Source: Daphnia pulex (taxonomy: Eukaryota; Arthropoda; Branchiopoda; Diplostraca; Daphniidae). From it: a DNA stretch of 64,000 nucleotides. Below, piece after piece: positions 34,000-46,549 of the stretch. The stretch lies in contig NC_060020.1 of the NCBI RefSeq assembly GCF_021134715.1, positions 7,316,001 to 7,380,000 of the forward strand. The letters run 5' to 3'. The notes under the pieces were generated by a model. The model was given only the letters and a program-made list of their open reading frames with translations, did no database searches and had not been told where the DNA came from. The first letter of the stretch is position 1. Every line of letters begins with the position of its first letter. Both the position numbers and the translations under genes were made by a program.

Positions 34000-36900
34000 T
34001 TCTTTTCGATTTTACAAGAAAAGAAAAAAGGAGCAAAAACACAAAGTATCGGTGGGGGGGAACAGGGGACCCAGACTTGTAGGGTCCGTGTTTTGCTGTG
34101 GTAGCCGTTCGCTGATGTTTATTGGATCGTGTCGTCGACTCCGGGAATGTTTTTAAGGCGAGCAAGTCCTTGAAACAAAAGGCGAAGAAGTAAAATGGGA
34201 GAGAAAAATAGTAAATCATAACAAAATGGGTGTACGTAAAAAAGTAAAAAGCAAAAAAGGGAGGGGGCTAGTAGAGCGCGGTTGGAGAATGAGGCCAGAA
34301 AAGTGTTGAGTCGACACGGGCGTTTATAGCGGTTACAACAAACATTTCGTTCGTGCGTGTGTGTATATAGATATATACCACATATAATATACACGGAGAG
34401 AGAAAAGTTGAAATCTAATAATACGCCGGACTCGGTTTATAATTTTTAAAAATTAGAACTTTTCTTTTTTGCCATTGTCTGTTAACATTTTGTCATTTTC
34501 CGTCTTGAAAAAAAATGTGTTTGTGTGATGAACAATTGACACATGAGGAATAAAATTGCTCCGCCCTTGGCATTAAAAGGAGGAGGGTATTCATTAGGCG
34601 TCCTTCGAAGGGACAGAAATGACGTCGGTGCGGGACCAGCGTGGCTTCGTATGATTGTGACACACTGACACCCAGAGCGGCACTTTCAACAACAACAACA
34701 CCACGCCAGTCACACACACACTTGCACTGACTAATTTCACCTTTTTTTCTCCCCCCCCCCCCGTCCCGCCCGATTTTTTTTCCCGTTCTGACCTCTGACA
34801 CACCACACACCCACTTAAAGGGAAAATTGTTGAAACTTAAAATTTACAAAATATATTAACTAATTATGGCTGTTTTGCTAATAATTGAATTGCACCATAG
34901 CATACTCCAATTGTCGGAGTAGGCTATGCATTATTGTACACTGCAGGCTGCAGATGAACTTTCGTGAGAACTGATTGTCGATTGTCAAATTTTCAACAAT
35001 GATATTTTGTCGTCCTGTGTGGAATTGTAATCCATGATGCCAATCCCCATGTAGACTGTCGAAAATTGGAATTCTTCTTACGTCAATTTATTAGTTGAAC
35101 ATTGCGTTATGCTCGGCCCTGTCCTGAACCACAAGCCAGATCTCAGCTCTCTTCGCTCGACCATTCTTCTTGCCCTTTTTCTCTCCCCTATTTCCATTCG
35201 ATGACCACCCTCCGTCGTCAACTCGAGGCCAAATCACGTTGATTCCCTCACCCGAATCCTAGAACTCAGGCTGTTTATAACATTTCCTTGATTTGACTGC
35301 TTCGTTTCAATCACTCAAGAGAGTTACGGAACACCCCTAGGTGGTACAGTTAAAGGCAAATCGAGAAACAAAAGCAAACTTTGCGTGAAAGGACTCGTTT
35401 TTCAACTGCCCAATACAACCAAACAATCAAACGATTAAAATTTTGCAACAATATGCCGATGCCTGATGGCAGCCTGACACAATCTAAATACCTAATGCAA
35501 TTACAACTGGTTTAATAATAATGGCTGTAAATAAACTTCCGTGAGAACTGAGGAGAAATTGGAAGAATGAGATTTGTCTTCAGTTTTTGTGCCAGGGTTT
35601 CTACCAGTTCCGCTTCTTCTACCTTTGCCGCCTCTGACCGCTTTTCCTCTGGATGATGATGGTATGTCAAATGATTCATACTCCTTTTTTTAATACTGCT
35701 GCATTCGTAGGTGGCAAAGCATCACTTTGCATTCCATTGATAGTTTTTTGTCTTTTGATGGTCATGTAGATTTGAATCTAAAATAACCAGATGATTCGCT
35801 GTCATCTGGATGGACAAGCCGAAAATTGTCGAAGCAGCAGGTGATGACGAAGTAGATGGTGTGTCCATGAAAGATAAGGGACGATTTGATGGGGACGGAG
35901 ACAATGACGGAGAACTCGTAGGAGGGGATCCTGGATGATGTACTAAGGAGCCTTCGTCTCTTGCCTCTCCTATATTTCCTGTCCCTTTTCTTTCACCTTT
36001 TTTGTTTTCCTTTCAATGCCTTTCTCGAACTTTTTTCCCCTTCTTCCTCTTGATTTCTATTGACTTGATTCTATTGAGCCCATGTTGGTTTCATGCTGAT
36101 AGATGGTTTTGACTTAGGTGTCGCAACACATCATGAATTTCCATTCATAGTATGGTCTACAGAAATTCCAAAAATTATTTGAAATTTGAAAGGATGTCGC
36201 TTTTTTTTGTTAAGTTGTTGAAGTCCATCACATTGTTACCCTCTATCCATTCAGCTCACAAGTCAGGTCTCACCACTCTCTTCCCTTGACCGTCCTTTTT
36301 GCCGTCCTGCTCCGCCATAACTTTGTCTTTCTCCTTCCATCGTGATTACCACTCTCCGTTGTCCACTCCACGTTGACTTACGTCAACTTTTATTTATTTC
36401 CCCTCTCCTAGAATCCGGCCTTTTCTAACATACAAGATCATAACACTTTTTATCATCTTAATGAATTTTAAATGTTGTAAAGTAAAGTTTAGTTACGTAG
36501 CTAGTAGTTAATTTCAAAGCATTCAAAAAAATTTAAGTAATAATGGATTCAATTGCTTTAGTCTCTCCATGTATCCAGAAAGTACTTTCTTTATTTTATT
36601 ACCTCCTTTTGAATTATTTGTGGTTTTTCATTAATGTCTTTTAATGAACCTTAACTACATTTTTTTGAAGCGATACTGCATCTTTAGTGTAGTTCTTTTC
36701 TGGGGATGAACTTTAAAAGTTGATTAAAAAACCCATGATAACCGGACTGGTTTTAAGTTTGATGAAACAAGCAGTAATGGGACATTTTGACAAAACTCAA
36801 CAAAATTTCCAGACAGTTATCAAGATTTCGATGCCAATGGATTAGTCTACTTCTGATCATTTCATCGTTACCATCATGTTTATCGTAGATGGCAATAAAT

Positions 36901-37985
36901 TCGAGACATTTGATTCTAAATCAATATGGCTCGATGGAATATTTCAAAAACATTTTGAAGGTCCACGAATGGTGAACGGCAGTCAAAGGCAGATGGGTGA
37001 TTATCATCAGCGTGTTGCCTGGAATAAGAACAACTATTCCACAGACTTCAAGAGAAAAATCATCAATATTGAACTGGCAATGGCTATTTAGATACGTTTT
37101 AAATTATATTGCCTGTCATTGATACCTTCTCCCTCCGTCACACCCCGTCACAACTGCAAATACCTTCTCCCTTCCTGTCCTGCGTGGCGTTCTCAGGACG
37201 TAAAAAGGAAGGTTTAAGCTGTTGCAAACAACCTTCATTGATCACTAACAAATCATGTAATTTCGTTATGGATATTAGTTTCTGAATATTCTTTCATAAG
37301 CTGTTATTTTATAACCACATATCTTCCGGAATTAAAAAATTTAATAGAAACAGAAGAAATTTACTGAAGAAAAGAAAATATATTGCTAAAAGTAGAGCTT
37401 GAGGCCTTGAGCAAGTAAAGAAGGCAAAAGAAGAAATGGAAAAATTACTAAAGAGAAAAATAAAGGTAGTGAAAGACAAATTACATGTTCTCTACGGTCA
37501 AGGATTTTATTATAAGATAAGTTGCAGATATCAGTAGATAAGAACATTCGTCCTTCTGTCATTGTTAATGCCGTTAGTCCATATAGTCAACAGTTATGTC
37601 TTTCTTTGGTGAAATATGTTTTTGACTCTCAAAGCTTTCGTTCAAACCAACTATTTTTTTAGCCCTCCCTGCCCATTACCATCACTATAATTTGTGTTTG
37701 CCCTTCGAAGTTCTCTGATATTTGAATGGGAAAGGGCAATAGCGGTATATCAAAACATCCGTCAAAATTGTTACTTAGAAGAAGAATTGTAGAAGCTCTC
37801 TGAATATCGTCCCTTGTTAATCTGAGTGTCTATAGATTCTTTATATTAACCTTCTATTATCATTGCCAATCTTAAGTCTTCGTCTAAGATAGCATTTTGT
37901 TTGCATTAGTCTCAAATATGCATTATGAAAAACATAAAAAATATAATCCAAAAGGAAAGTGCTGTGGATGATCCACAGACATGAC
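34000..37985. other. No recognised gene; low-complexity and diverged repeats
   Basis: Contains a C run (34751-34762) with GT/CA-rich surroundings and two diverged copies of a ~190-bp pyrimidine-rich sequence (about 35125-35240 and 36255-36400, both with cacaag(c/t)cag(a/g)tctca and ccgt(c/t)gtc motifs). It also has a Ser/Pro-rich open frame on the minus strand (35904-35722) and a 71-codon plus-strand frame (36876-37091, NKFETFDSKSIWLDGIFQKH) with no recognisable domain. Confidence 0.45.
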
Positions 37986-37989
37986 AGAA

Positions 37990-38209
37990 CAGAAACAGCT
38001 CTTCTAATTTTGATTACCTCTAATTGAGACGCAACTCTTTGTCAATGTTAACACTGAAAGAGCAAGAGATCATTGCAACAATTGTTCGCATGCTACACCT
38101 TCTAGCTTCCATGCCGAAAACGGAGGCCGAACTCCTGCTTTTTGAGGAATCAGGCGGCTACGAGTTTTTACTAAGGAGTATGAAAGAGCCTTATGACCCT
38201 GATTGCTAA
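37990..38209 (+). pseudogene. Member 5 fragment of the unrecognised family
   Basis: EQEIIATIVRMLHLLASMPK then TEAELLLFEESGGYEFLLR aligns with the segment around 29545-29480 of member 4 (ILDLLVAIPKTETESELLKT) and the frameshifted segment of member 1 near 5120 (MSKTEAELL, FEESGEDVYV). Only about 60 codons remain. It shows the undamaged form of this block. Confidence 0.6.
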
Positions 38210-39499
38210 TTCATTTTTTCCGCCTCCTTTTTTATTTTGGTGCTGTATGTAATCTTAAACAAATTGAGTGCTTCTTAAACAACTAAAGTGCTGTTTTGGT
38301 GAAAATTTCAAATTGCATAAAATTTCAACACCATGTTCTAATTGTGTGACTTCAAATCGTATAATTTGTTTTTGCAGTTAGGCAGACTGCTTGAATCTTC
38401 TTAATCGGCCAGGAATTCCGCATACAAAAGTGTTTTTATTTCGTATGAAGTTGAAAAAAGGATTAAATGGAGTTATCAGAAATTTCATTTGGGAGTAGAA
38501 AAGGGAAGAAATCTCAGACTGCACCCTATCCAACGTTGATGGATACCTCAGTGAAATGACTCAAGGAACATGAACTTCTATTTCGTAACAATTAATAATT
38601 TCCTAATGTTTTTTCGTTGCAGGTGCAACACCACGACTAATGAAAAACTTAAACGACTGAAAACTTCAAGCAGGAATAAAACAATGGAAAACATCCTGAA
38701 CCTCAAAATTTTTTATAGATTGTGATGACTAGTCTCTGGGTTTAAATAGTTTAAAGACGCACGGCCGGACACATACACAAGCAATGAGAACTTATAGGGA
38801 GATAGTAGAGTGGGAAAACTGAGAGGGAGAACAGAAAGAGAGAACGGCTGCTGCTGAGGAGCGAGTGAAGGAGACATTCATTTTTTATATTGGTTGATTT
38901 GTCAAAGTAATTTCATGGTTAATTTAGGTAGACATCACTTTACGAAGAAAGTAGATGAAATCGCACGAAATAGCAATACTGTTGTTCATGTAGCTAAATT
39001 TGTCGATGACCATACCAAAAAGGAATTATTTTCCCAACCCAAAGGCTTAGTTTGTCAAAACATTGCTTGCGGTTTGGATACGAATATTCTAATTGGAAAA
39101 GATAGAATTTGCAGAAAATGAAAAATTACTGGATATCCCCAAAAATCTTTAAGTGGATTTTTTGCCCAGTCTGTAGCCTGTCCCTGAATCCAGTTATGGT
39201 GGTCAGATTTATTGCAAGGAATTCTAGGGGATTGGCTGTTAAAAGGAAAATGTGTGTACGCTAAAAGAATATAATAATATTAATCTGTTATAAGTGGTAC
39301 TGTTTGAAATTTCAATGTAAAATTTCGTTTTTTAGGGAAAGTGCAATTATGTTGGATTCAACATTCAATTGCGATTTTTGCGGAAGTAGCTGGGAACGAA
39401 AGTGCTCTTGCAAGACCATGTTTCATGACATCCTGTTGCTACAGTTCTGAAGATGAAAACAAGAAGCACACTCCACTAGCTTATCTACTAGACATCTTT

Positions 39500-40460
39500 A
39501 CCGTGTTTCACAAAATAAGTTCCACAAAATTGGAGAGTGAAAAAGCATCAAAAGATTGGTTGTTTTTTTTATGAAACATCACGCTACCCTTTTAATTCGC
39601 AAACCAGAACACACTAGCCCGGCTTGAGCAGCTGGATGCAACAAGTTGGTGGTTATGTTGTTCTACGACAAGTTGTTGAAAGTTAAAAAGTCAAAATACA
39701 AATTCAAACCCCATGAAGTCCATAATTTAGACGAGACAAGAAACCCCACAGTTATACTACCACCCAATGTTATTGCTCAAAAAAAAGGAAGCAGGTAATA
39801 ATAGTAAATTACCTCTTTAAAAATGTGCATAGATTCCAGCAGACGGTTTCAGCTGAAAGAGGGGATATTGTTACGATTTTGGCCTTCATATGTGCCAACG
39901 GATCATCAATTCCGCCTACATTCATATTCCCTAGAAAAAAAATGAAGCCCGAATTTTATGATAAGGGACCCATTGGATGCTTAGGATTCAGCAGACGTGA
40001 GACAGGTAAAACTTTGTATTTTGTGAACCCTCTTTATACTTACTTTAGTTTTTACATAGGCTGGATGATTGGTGAGAACAATGTGAAGTCCTTAGTCCTT
40101 ACAATGGACAATTATGCAACTCAACGTACTACCCAGCAGTGATGTTTGCAAAGAAAAACGGAATCATTTTACCGCCAAATTGCTCCCACACCTTAAAGCC
40201 ATTTGACGTCAATGTTTATGGGCCATTAAAAAAAGCTCTAGCTTTAAGCCACAATGAGTGGCTACAGGACAAATTCGAGTAAAAGGATTGTCGTTAAAGA
40301 AGTTGCAGAATTTACAAGACAACCATATATTGCTGCGTTCACTCCAAATATCATATCCGGATTTACATCTACCGAAATTGAACCATTTAACATATTTGGG
40401 ATTTCTGGCGACAGATTCTTAGCATCACTGGTCACCGATCATGATGAAATAGGTGACTAG
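39500..40460 (+). pseudogene. Pogo/Tigger-like (jerky-type) DDE transposase
   Basis: Blocks in order: SEKASKDWLFFFMKHHATLL and IRKPEHTSPA (39538-39628, the CENP-B-type DNA-binding end), KPHEVHNLDETRNPTV (first catalytic Asp in NxDET, 39707-39755), TVSAERGDIVTILAFICANG then PPTFIFPRKKMKPEF (39843-39955), SLVLTMDNYATQ (second Asp, 40090-40125), GIILPPNCSHTLKPFDVNVY then GPLKKAL (third Asp in LxPxDV, 40160-40240), and YIAAFTPNIISGFTSTEIEP (40330-40390). A stop after SPA, frame changes near 39570 and 40135 and a doubtful intron (39800-39835) break it. Terminal inverted repeats not located. Confidence 0.85.
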
Positions 40461-40539
40461 AAAAAGATAACTCTTACAACAAAAATACCAATATGGTAAC
40501 TGATATTCTATTTTGTTATATCAACTGGTGTTTTTGTTC

Positions 40540-40609
40540 GTCTCCTGTAGCAGACGTTTCTAGACAGCATCGTCCACGCTACGAACGAAATTCTTCTGCT
40601 ACAGGAGAC
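40540..40609. repeat. Perfect 15-bp hairpin
   Basis: Arms 40540-40554 (gtctcctgtagcaga) and 40595-40609 are exact complements with a 40-nt loop. It lies 80 bp beyond the pogo-like transposase and could be an end structure of that or another element. Confidence 0.8.
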
Positions 40610-40614
40610 AACAA

Positions 40615-42165
40615 AATAACCAGTCACAAACAAAATTTAATTAAAATTAACTAGATCGAATTGGGGATAGAAATAAAATTTAGTTAAGAGAGAAATGAAT
40701 AAAGTATTCACCGTTAGGAAGAAAAGGGGAGTGAAATCAGAGTCATAGATAAGAAAACAATATTTTTACCGAGGAGAAGTTGGTTTTCCCATAAGACGCT
40801 GTAGGCGACAGACCAAATCGGATACAAATTATATTTTCGCATTTTCGGAGAATGCACAACGCAGGATGTGTAACTGCTCCATATGAAAGAATCCCGGTTA
40901 AATATGAATGTTTGGCGTAATTAAAATTTCCCGAAGGCATATTAATAAATCCCGTCAGAAATAAATTCCATCAGACGCTTTTCTTATTATTGTTTTGATA
41001 TCTGACTGATTTCCACGACACCTACTGGCTCTATTTTAGTTTTCTTTTGGATATTTTTATTCGGTTTTGTATTATCTTCTGACAATGTCTGTCTTTTTCG
41101 ACAGTCTACAGGTTGGAAAATATTTTATTAGTTATGACGAAATTGTTTTTTTTTGTTTTGTGATTTAGCTGAAGAATAGAGTTTCCTATTAAGAATTTCT
41201 TACAGTGTAGAAATTAGTGAATAAAATTTGCGACTCTGATCATCAGATGCCGGAACAAAAAAAATCCACTTCTTGTAGAAGAGAAGGTGCTTAAAATATT
41301 TCCTCAGTTTGAAAAGCTTGATGTTTTTTTTATCAACCATATTTTTTAAAAAAGTTTGACATCCTCCCCAAAATTACATTTAAAAGTTTTTATTTTTTAA
41401 ACCGCAAAAAGAAAGGTCTCAAAGGGCACAAAAAATGTAGAAAACAATGTATACAATATACAGCAAGTAATATATAGCACCCAAAACGAATAAAAGGCGT
41501 TGGAGGACTTTGTGTGTTTACTAGCCTGTTCTTAATAACTGGAAGTAAGCTCCGAAAACTAAATACATGTTAAGACTATTAGCGATATTCCAAAGGTTCG
41601 TTGGTTCCAATGGCTACCCGGATACTCGCTTGTTGAGACAGTTTATGATGTGCTAGTACCTGACCAACATAGTATAAGCCAAATGGCGAGTTTACTTTTC
41701 AGTACAGCATGTACCATGTACAGTCATAAAATGCATCGAACTCCCGTTACCAACACCACACTTTTAAAAAAGCTGTCAAAAAAAGCTAGAATTTATTATC
41801 AAAATCAAAAGTGTGCTAAAACTAATTGTGCCTGATAATTAACAATATAACAAATTAATAATTTAAAAATATACTTGAATTAATAATTAATTTATCTACT
41901 GTACACATTTCATTTACAAAAAAGTAAAAAAGAGAACTTCCAATCATGGCGGCCACAAATCTTTCAAAATTACGCCACTATCACCCTATAACAAATTAAA
42001 GCATTAGTTACACATCAATGTTGTTGATCAAAACGTTTCTTTTGGTTTGTTCGTACCGCGATTAAACATCTTTTCACTTTTTCTCGTATAACAGATAGTT
42101 GACCCGAGATTTTACGCAGATTGGCACTGTTTTCACTTTTACTTTTACACATCGGGTTTACACTT
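40615..42165. other. No gene seen before the bacterial block
   Basis: AT-rich with short uninformative frames. No repeat boundary is visible at the start of the bacterial-like segment near 42170. Confidence 0.45.
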
Positions 42166-42169
42166 CAGC

Positions 42170-42402
42170 CGTGATCTGGCCATGAACCTCAATCTTGACG
42201 GGCTTTTGGATGCGCTCATCATTCCTGTACGGCTGTACTTAGGTAGTTTTTACACTGGGAAGGAGGACAACGCCAAAACCTTTCATTTCTGTATCCCATA
42301 CAATGAGGTTTTTTGCTTCCGGAACAAGTGCTTCAACAAAAAGCTTGGGCATATCAGTCTGCTGCGTTGGACCCAGAATATTTGTTAGCCGCTCTTTTGT
42401 CA
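42170..42402 (-). pseudogene. Bacterial tyrosine integrase, N-terminal Arm domain
   Basis: From an ATG at 42402: MTKERLTN..., then LFVEALVPEAKNLIVWDTEM, KGFGVVLLP, then after a TAA PYRNDERIQKPVKIEVHGQI. This is the Arm DNA-binding (DUF4102-like) start of phage/genomic-island integrases (VWDxExKGFGxxxxPSGxK, then xxIGxHG). The catalytic domain with the R-H-R-Y residues is missing. It marks the left end of the bacterial block and suggests that the donor segment carried, or neighboured, an integrative element. Confidence 0.65.
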
Positions 42403-42599
42403 TGCGATGTCTGTCTTCAGATTGTCACCAACGTGACGGGAATAAGACCATTTTTTAGGGATTTTTTAGGAACAAGCCCAGTCTCTTTGACTCGCCCCAA
42501 CCCCGTATTTCTCATGACTTTCAGGGTGTTGCCCGCTGCCAGACTCGAATTGGCATGACCGAAGGTCGAAAGATTTCAAGTCTGTTGAGTCCACCATTT

Positions 42600-43370
42600 C
42601 ACCAAGTTGGCGACTTACATTTTCTGAAGGTAAAGGATTGTGAGGCCAGAATCAAGAGCTGTCATTGTTTTTAACAGCGTTCGAAGTGCTCAGAGGGTTA
42701 GAAGCCCCAAAACAACAATATAAACAGAAGCCATCCAAGAATAGCCAATCAGATAGAAATTGACAAAAAAGATGGAGGGGATGTTACGTCCCAAAAGACC
42801 GCTCTCCAACTGAGACCCCATATCACTCAAGAGAAAGAAATCTGGCCTCTCCCGGAAACAAACGTCATTTTCAGATGGTTAGGGGAAACCAAAAATTTAT
42901 GCCCCAAAAGATGATCCAAAGACGAAACGGCGTCATTAACAAGAGAGGTATGATGTAAATGGATAAAAAAGAGAAAAAGAGATCCTAAAAGAACAATCAT
43001 TGACAGTTTCATGATTTGTTGAGGAGAAAAATTCTTGAAAAAAACTAGAAAGGGGTATTATCACATCAATCCCCCCTAAAAGCGTGTAAATAATCTCGTG
43101 TGTGTCGTAAATGCCTCATGAGAAGAGAAAAGTGTTCATCACCTCAAATCCCATGACGCCTATATCTGCTAAAGGAACCAGGGAACGAAAGCCTCCTCGT
43201 TGTTCCATCAAAGGACGACCAATGATTTCAAAAATCTTCGGAAGGTTCCAGTCTTTAAGACCATTAACAATAAGGCATTTACAAACATGAAAAACACGAG
43301 CAGCGTTATCAGGCAGAAACGGAGGGCACTTTAATATGCTTTGTTTTGAAAAGAGAGGGACGAGAGACAC
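42600..43370 (-). pseudogene. Bacterial-looking hydrophobic fragments, unidentified
   Basis: Short minus-strand frames such as NIPSIFFVNFYLIGYSWMAS (about 42770-42715) and a signal-like MKLSMIVLLGSLFLFFIHLH (43012 onward) look like membrane-protein pieces. They lie directly after pntA, where the small transhydrogenase subunits pntAB/pntB would be expected, but I see no convincing match to them. Confidence 0.35.
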
Positions 43371-43399
43371 TTCGGCTCCAATAGCTCATCGTTGAAATC

Positions 43400-44395
43400 T
43401 TTTCGGAGGTTTTTTTTCTCAGAATCCCCCCAAAAGCAAATAAAAACGTAATAGATTACGGGCATAAAAAGACGACGTATCTCCTGGTAAATGACGAGGC
43501 GCATTTCCTTCTCCCGCAATAGTGACTCCTTGGGGTGTGACAATCGTTTCAGCGAGACGGCTAAGGGCACAGTTTCCTCCTGCATGGGCCGCCAAATCAA
43601 TCACCACAGACCCTGATTTTAACAAGTAGGTATGCTTTCCAGAAAGCGATTGGGAAAGATGTTTTCCTGGAACGAGGGCTGTTCCATTCGAATCGTCTAT
43701 TGTGGAAAAATGCTGCAAAAACCTCTGCTTGTTGCTTTTAATAGGTCATTTCCTTTTAAGGGTATGCATATTTCCTGAGCATATCTCCCTTTGTCTTCAT
43801 GGGATTGTTGAGCTTCAACTATCATGAACTCAACACCTAAGCTTACGACTTTACACGAACGGTGGGTTTGAAATCTAAAGTGGAGACCATCGCTCTTAAA
43901 CGTTTGGCAGTGACGATTGCTTGAAAAACTGCCACTCCAGCCCCTCAAATCAGAACACGTGCAGGGGAGAATGTGCCTGTGGCCGTCATTAATAGAGGAA
44001 AGAGACTCGTTGTCAGGTAGGCTGCTTCCACAACAATCCAGTATCCCGCAATCGTGCTTTGGGGAGAGAAAACATCCATCGTTTGGTTTCGTCTAATGCG
44101 GGGAAAGCTCAAGACTGAAAGCGCGGAGATCTTTTCTTTTCAAAGGTGGCTACCGCTTCTTTTCCTCCTAAAAGTCCTATGATGGAAGTTTATTGGGAAA
44201 ACTTTTCTTTATTATAGTTATTCCTGAATGCCACGTACAGTCCAGACAAAATTGGCATTTTTACAAAGTGAGGCTGCTGTTCTTACCTGGGCACCACCTT
44301 CATTCCAATCGAGGAAAGAAAAATTCTTTCCATCTGATAAGAAGGTAGCTTCTCCGTCTCCCATTTCAATCAAAACCTCACATCAAAACGTGATT
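43400..44395 (-). pseudogene. pntA: NAD(P) transhydrogenase alpha subunit (pntA), broken
   Basis: Nearly full-length coverage with frame changes: SDGKNFSFLDWNEGGAQV then AASLCKNANFVWTVR (about 44370-44240, N-terminal NAD-binding domain), FSPQSTIAGYWIVVEAAYLT (44080-44020), SPARVLI-stop-GAGVAVFQAIVTA (43975-43915, the GxGxxG dinucleotide site), EAQQSHEDKGRYAQEI (about 43815-43770), and SVVIDLAAHAGGNCALS then GVTIAGEGNAPRHLPGDTSS and YARNLLRF (43605-43450). PntA binds NAD(H) in the proton-pumping transhydrogenase of the bacterial inner membrane. The stop inside the GxGxxG motif shows that it is dead. Confidence 0.88.
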
Positions 44396-44414
44396 TTATC
44401 CAGGAACAGATTGT

Positions 44415-45375
44415 TTAGGCACAAGAATCCAAAACATGAAACTTATCTCCGATGATATTTGTGATGATGGAATTACTTTTAATCCAGTAATAAGTAATAA
44501 AAAACCGTCGGAGAATTCCCCGTGAAAAACCATGAAGAGTGCATTCGTGAAGGACGCGTATAGCCTCCAAAAACTGATCTAATGTGACCCGAAGGGTAAT
44601 GATTGCCAGGGAAAGGTTTGTGAATGTCCTGAGAAGTTGCCGCTGCCCTTTGTTGAGAATACTCAGCTCCTCGCCAAAGGAAATCAACAGAAAAGAGAAT
44701 TCTTCCATTTGGGCCGAAATCACTCCTGAAAGACAGGCAGCAGGCCACGGTTGAAGTAAAAATCGAAAGATCACAACGTTGACAAATGTCGTCCCAAAAA
44801 TGAGGGAAAGAAGAATAGCCGACAAATAGCCTAAATTATTCCAAATAAAGGTTAAGTCCATGAGAAGGCCGATGCAAAAGAAAAAAACACATATTCACAT
44901 GGCGTCATCATTTGCAGAATCACATTGCGTTCTCGGCTGTGACAGTCGGACCCTGAAAGGAAGGCACCATGGGCAACAGACAGCCCTAAAAATGCTGAAA
45001 GAGCTGCAAATCCAAAACAAAAAACTATGCTTGCTAGTGCAGGGAATTCAGGATTTCCTGTAGAAAAAGAGAAAGCACTTTGACTTTTTGTTGGTGGCTC
45101 AAAAACAAACCAATACAGATAAAAACCCAAAGCACAGTATTAATCCTAAATAAAACCAATGGATTCCCTCATCCAATTCTTTTTATCGTCAAAATCATGG
45201 GAACGATGGCAAGATATTTGACGATGAGAACTTCCAAAGTGAGGCGTCCCATCTCAGAATTAATTTTGTTATTATTTTCTAAGATTTTCACGACGACAGC
45301 CTCGTTTTGTGAATCAAAAAGAGATTCATTGATCAGATTCAAGCCAGGCAATCGAGGCCGTTTGGTTCCATAAAA
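44415..45375 (-). pseudogene. CPA2-type cation/proton antiporter (KefB-like), broken
   Basis: NEAVVVKILENNNKINSEMG then VLIVKYLAIVPMILTI (45320-45180) matches the conserved STAxVxxxL...GRxxLxxLxxQDxxxxPxL helix region of CPA2 exchangers. FGFAALSAFLGLSVAHGAFL (45030-44960) and the intact frame 44861-44415 (LTFIWNNLGYLSAILLSLIF, SAQMEEFSFLL, the GEF-type motif) follow. Several transmembrane helices are visible. Frame changes near 45165 and 44860 separate them. The regulatory RCK domain is absent. Confidence 0.82.
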
Positions 45376-45408
45376 TGGAACAGACAATCGAATGTTTATA
45401 AAAAGAAT

Positions 45409-46480
45409 TCAGGGTTTTTTGTATAGAAAAACTTGCCGGGCGTAGGAGAGGAGAATGAATAAGGGAGGTGTTCTTTCGGTTTTAAAATTTAGGTTAGGGG
45501 CCTCGTGAAGACAATCGTTCTCATAGTCTTTTTTCTTTAAAAGATCTTCCCCTGTTTCTTCCCGCTCTTCATCAGGGAGAGAGGCTAATTTTTCAGAGAG
45601 CAAATTAATGATATTCCCCCGAGATACAGAGACATCAGAGGGTAGTGTTAAAACGATAGAAGATTTCTCAAGGGGTGGAAATTCTTTAACCCAAAAGGGT
45701 AGGGGCTGTTGAAGAGTATCTTTTTCTGAAGGTTTTGGGGTTTAGTGAGGGGTTGGGAGGTATGTTTCCATCCCTCTCCCATCCATGAGTCTTCTCCTTC
45801 AAACAAAAAGGGTCACAGGAAGGAGATTGCTTTTTGAATATCACTGTACCAACTCGCCACAGACAGAGCCTTTTCACCTTTCCAGTCACAGATATACAGC
45901 CGTTCGCTGGCGCGGGTTAAGCCACGTAGAAGAGACGGTTATATTCTTCCAATCGATGACGTTCCTCGTTATCTTTGATCTCATTCAAACAATGGGGGGT
46001 TTGAATCTCTGGCAGTATTCAGCAGGGAAAACTTCTATCCTGCTCCTGAACCCACACTAAAGAGGAAAGATCTCGTGGATGATGAACGGTATCGGGTATA
46101 ATCCCGACAGGTGCTTGGAGACCTTTGGAGCCTTGGGACCTTCGGACCTTGTCAAAATGCGGACTTCATATCGGGTCCCTTGCTCAAAATCTCGTTTAAT
46201 CTTAATGGTGTTTTGGTGCATCCACCCATGTTGAGGGAATTCATTTCATCGAGGGCCTTCGACGCATCCAGCCCCAAACTTTCACCCATTTGACGACATT
46301 CCTCCAGGCTGTTCAGAAGAAGGGAACAAACTAAAGGGTAAGAGGGAGGCGTATTGGTCTTGGAGGTGTTTGAGAAAATCATAGGCCTCTGGAAGGGGCT
46401 TCCCAAAGGAGACGCTTCCTCTCAAAGCCGTACTCGAAGTGAAACGGAGATGAGATGTAGATAATAAGGGGAGGGCTTGG
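45409..46480 (-). pseudogene. addA: Double-strand break repair helicase AddA, C-terminal part
   Basis: [19 protein letters not shown] (about 46425-46370), DFEQGTRYEVRIL (46195-46158), GLQAPVGIIPDTVHHPRDLS (46130-46070, UvrD-family motif V region), then EERHRLEEYNRLFYVA and, after a 1-nt deletion, TRASERLYICDWKGEKALSV (45945-45865, motif VI). The frame ends with INLLSEKLASLPDEEREETG (about 45620-45560), stop at 45409. AddA with AddB processes DNA ends for recombination and is typical of alphaproteobacteria and Firmicutes. Several frameshifts; the N-terminal ATPase is missing. Confidence 0.8.
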
Positions 46481-46549
46481 TTCTTTATAGAAAATAAAGA
46501 ATGAAAATACAAAACTGGCAGTTCCAATTTCGATGTCTTTAGATGCAGT

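Noticed and set aside
34119-34810. Several overlapping minus-strand frames of 70-105 codons
   Set aside because: They arise from G/C and GT-rich low-complexity DNA; no domain, no splice logic.
44228-46293. Plus-strand frames within the bacterial block
   Set aside because: The minus strand gives pntA, antiporter and addA motifs over the same bases.
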